Part shown: positions 6,601 through 6,937 of the stretch, piece by piece
Layout: the number at the start of each line of letters is the position of its first letter
How positions within the stretch are numbered: position 1 is the first letter of the stretch
DNA from: Brachybacterium sp.
Lineage (GTDB): Bacteria > Actinomycetota > Actinomycetes > Actinomycetales > Dermabacteraceae
Direction: 5' to 3'
DNA length: 6,937 nt
Assembly: GCA_027322375.1 (NCBI GenBank)
Contig: DAHVRS010000263.1
Coordinates: 1-6,937 of the forward strand
Notes under the pieces: model-generated
Seen by the model: the letters and a program-made list of their open reading frames with translations, nothing else
Told to the model about the DNA's origin: nothing
Databases searched by the model: none
Translations under genes and position numbers: made by a program

Positions 6601-6937
6601 CACGAGCTCGCGCACGCCCTGGAGCCGGCGCGCCGCCTCCTGCGCGCCGAGCACGGCCTCGCCGAGGAGGTTTATGTTCAGCGAGGTCCCGTCCGCCGTG
6701 AGACGCGAGATCGCGGCGCTGAGCGGGCGGGGGCGCGCATCGAGGATGAGATGGGAGACCATCCGGCGCATCACCGCCTGCGCGGTGGGGACGACGACGG
6801 CGGGAGCGAGGTGGGAGGAGAACCCGCCGACGCCCAGCACCCGGCGCAGCGGGGCGGGCAGGAAGGCCGGCGGGTCCTGCGCGAGGCGGCGCAGCTCCAC
6901 GGCCGCGGCGCGCGGATCCTCGGTACGGATCACCCGG
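3655..6937 (-). CDS. putA: Bifunctional proline dehydrogenase / L-glutamate-gamma-semialdehyde dehydrogenase (PutA), N-terminus cut by right window edge
   Basis: Oxidises proline to pyrroline-5-carboxylate with FAD, then to glutamate with NAD+, with substrate channelling between the two sites. Numbering from the GTG at 6933 (an internal Val), 1092 residues are visible. The frame stays open to the edge, and the preceding Arg codon plus VIRTEDPRAAA resembles an internal block of actinobacterial PutA (V.RPED.RVAA), so the true start lies outside, perhaps 60-80 residues upstream. Proline dehydrogenase part, about 40-380: VDYVSIKVSS (116-125), NMDMEEYRDLE (163-173), VRLVKGANLAMEQ (228-240), and YLVRRLEENAS (352-362), whose R355, R356 and E359 match the proline-binding Arg-Arg...Glu of E. 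coli PutA. Aldehyde dehydrogenase part, about 480-890: PWNFP (573-577), KPA (598-600), ETSGKNA with general base E671, GHAGQKCS with nucleophile C705, EYFGP (802-806). Residues about 930-1092 look like the C-terminal ALDH-superfamily domain of type B PutA (YLPLPV near 945-950; RVEMLPFLHEQAISATNHRYGNP region near 1052-1074). Nothing shows a DNA-binding ribbon-helix-helix, but the N-terminus is not visible. Confidence 0.96.
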   Translation of the reverse strand, partial: RVIRTEDPRAAAVELRRLAQDPPAFLPAPLRRVLGVGGFSSHLAPAVVVPTAQAVMRRMVSHLILDARPRPLSAAISRLTADGTSLNINLLGEAVLGAQEAARRLQGVRELVAREDVDYVSIKVSSIVDHLPLWAAEQTVDHIVETLLPLYLDASRGEHPTFLNMDMEEYRDLELTLQVFERLLDRPELAQMHAGIVLQAYLPDATGAMERVRAFAERRVAAGGAPVKVRLVKGANLAMEQVEAAVHGWRQAPLLSKEETDAQYKRLLLGSLDPARLEAVHLGVAGHNLFDVAFAHLLMQRRGIPAGADSGVEFEMLAGMAPGQQAVVREATGTMRLYVPIVHPRHFDVAVSYLVRRLEENASSENFLSAAFELDTSEDLFAREEVRFQRALERALTETAAPTHRDQDRAAEIQGGRTILELGSPGLPAVPGAFRNTPDTDLSTPANQEWAAQLSHRLRGSRIGEKEAADARLTSVEGIHATITRALEAQPEWEAIGVEKRALVLRRVAGTLAAHRGELLEVMAAETGKTFEQGDPEISEAIDFALYYAEQAEQLARLGQLRATTRPLTLVTPPWNFPVAIPTGGALAALVTGSAVIMKPAPQARRCGALLGRLMHEAGVPEGVFTLVDVPENEAGRALIADPRIDQLILTGASDTAALFASWRPELRILAETSGKNAIIVTPQADLDLAARDVAASAFGHAGQKCSAASLVITVGSVSTSQRFSAQLADAVLSLHVGRPTDPTVQMGPVVEEPGEKLRSGLTELAPGESWLSEPRALDESGTLFSPGVRTGVREGSALHLTEYFGPLLGMIHADTLEDAVRIQNGTAFGLTAGLHSLEPTEIAYWTEHVEAGNLYVNRGITGAIVERQPFGGWKRSAIGQTAKAGGPNYLIHLMDWADAEHVPDREADPEAWLAEAQHSDREHWSSTFAPRDVQEIHGEINLLRYLPLPVTVRAAAATRTVELARVLHAAATVGAAVEVSLADPELVATAEAAGVTPAQITTESAEDFAARLGALDTPRVRLLGEADEALRAAHSRRVELALFTGEVVADGRVEMLPFLHEQAISATNHRYGNPLPHELDLTGGKGWVRGRG

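Noticed and set aside
6931..6933. GTG at 6933 as the true start of putA
   Set aside because: The frame is open to the window edge and the residues before and after match an internal block of PutA proteins, so this is an internal Val codon.
1..6937. CRISPR arrays, tRNA or rRNA genes, insertion sequences
   Set aside because: I saw no regularly spaced repeats, cloverleaf or rRNA-like sequence, transposase, or terminal inverted repeats with target duplications.

Overview
The window comes from a GC-rich actinobacterial chromosome, most likely a member of the Micrococcales. The GC-rich codon use, the twin-arginine lipoprotein-free export signal on the glycosidase, the actinobacterial style of the PutA protein and the left-edge AbiEi/DUF559-like protein all fit this. 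Brachybacterium or a close relative is my impression from sequence style, not a demonstrated assignment. All four genes I can support lie on the minus strand, so transcription runs from the right edge to the left edge.

Layout from right to left (5' to 3' for the genes). (1) 6937 to 3655: most of a bifunctional proline dehydrogenase / glutamate-semialdehyde dehydrogenase (PutA), with its N-terminus cut off by the right edge. (2) 3654 to 3456: a 199-base gap holding a very strong near-perfect hairpin (3523-3566), probably the putA terminator, and a weaker hairpin just after the putA stop. (3) 3455 to 2319: an integral-membrane acyltransferase of the Acyl_transf_3 / COG3594 type. (4) 2278 to 1019: a Tat-exported GH76-family glycoside hydrolase (endo-alpha-1,6-mannanase family), only 40 bases behind the acyltransferase and likely in the same transcript. 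A small stem can form over its ribosome binding site. (5) 1018 to 699: a 320-base gap with no convincing gene but with a 22-bp dyad of unusually low GC (898-958). (6) 698 to 1: the first 232 codons of an actinobacterial AbiEi-like / DUF559-associated hypothetical protein, cut off by the left edge.

How the genes relate: putA is a self-contained catabolic gene (proline to glutamate) separated from the rest by a hairpin. The acyltransferase and the GH76 enzyme form a plausible two-gene unit acting on the cell envelope or on extracellular mannan-type polysaccharide; this link is inference from spacing and class of function. The left-edge gene belongs to a family often named after an abortive-infection antitoxin, but no toxin partner or other defence gene is visible. 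I see no new multi-gene system in this window; the most worthwhile leads are the two unusual hairpins and the acyltransferase-GH76 pairing.
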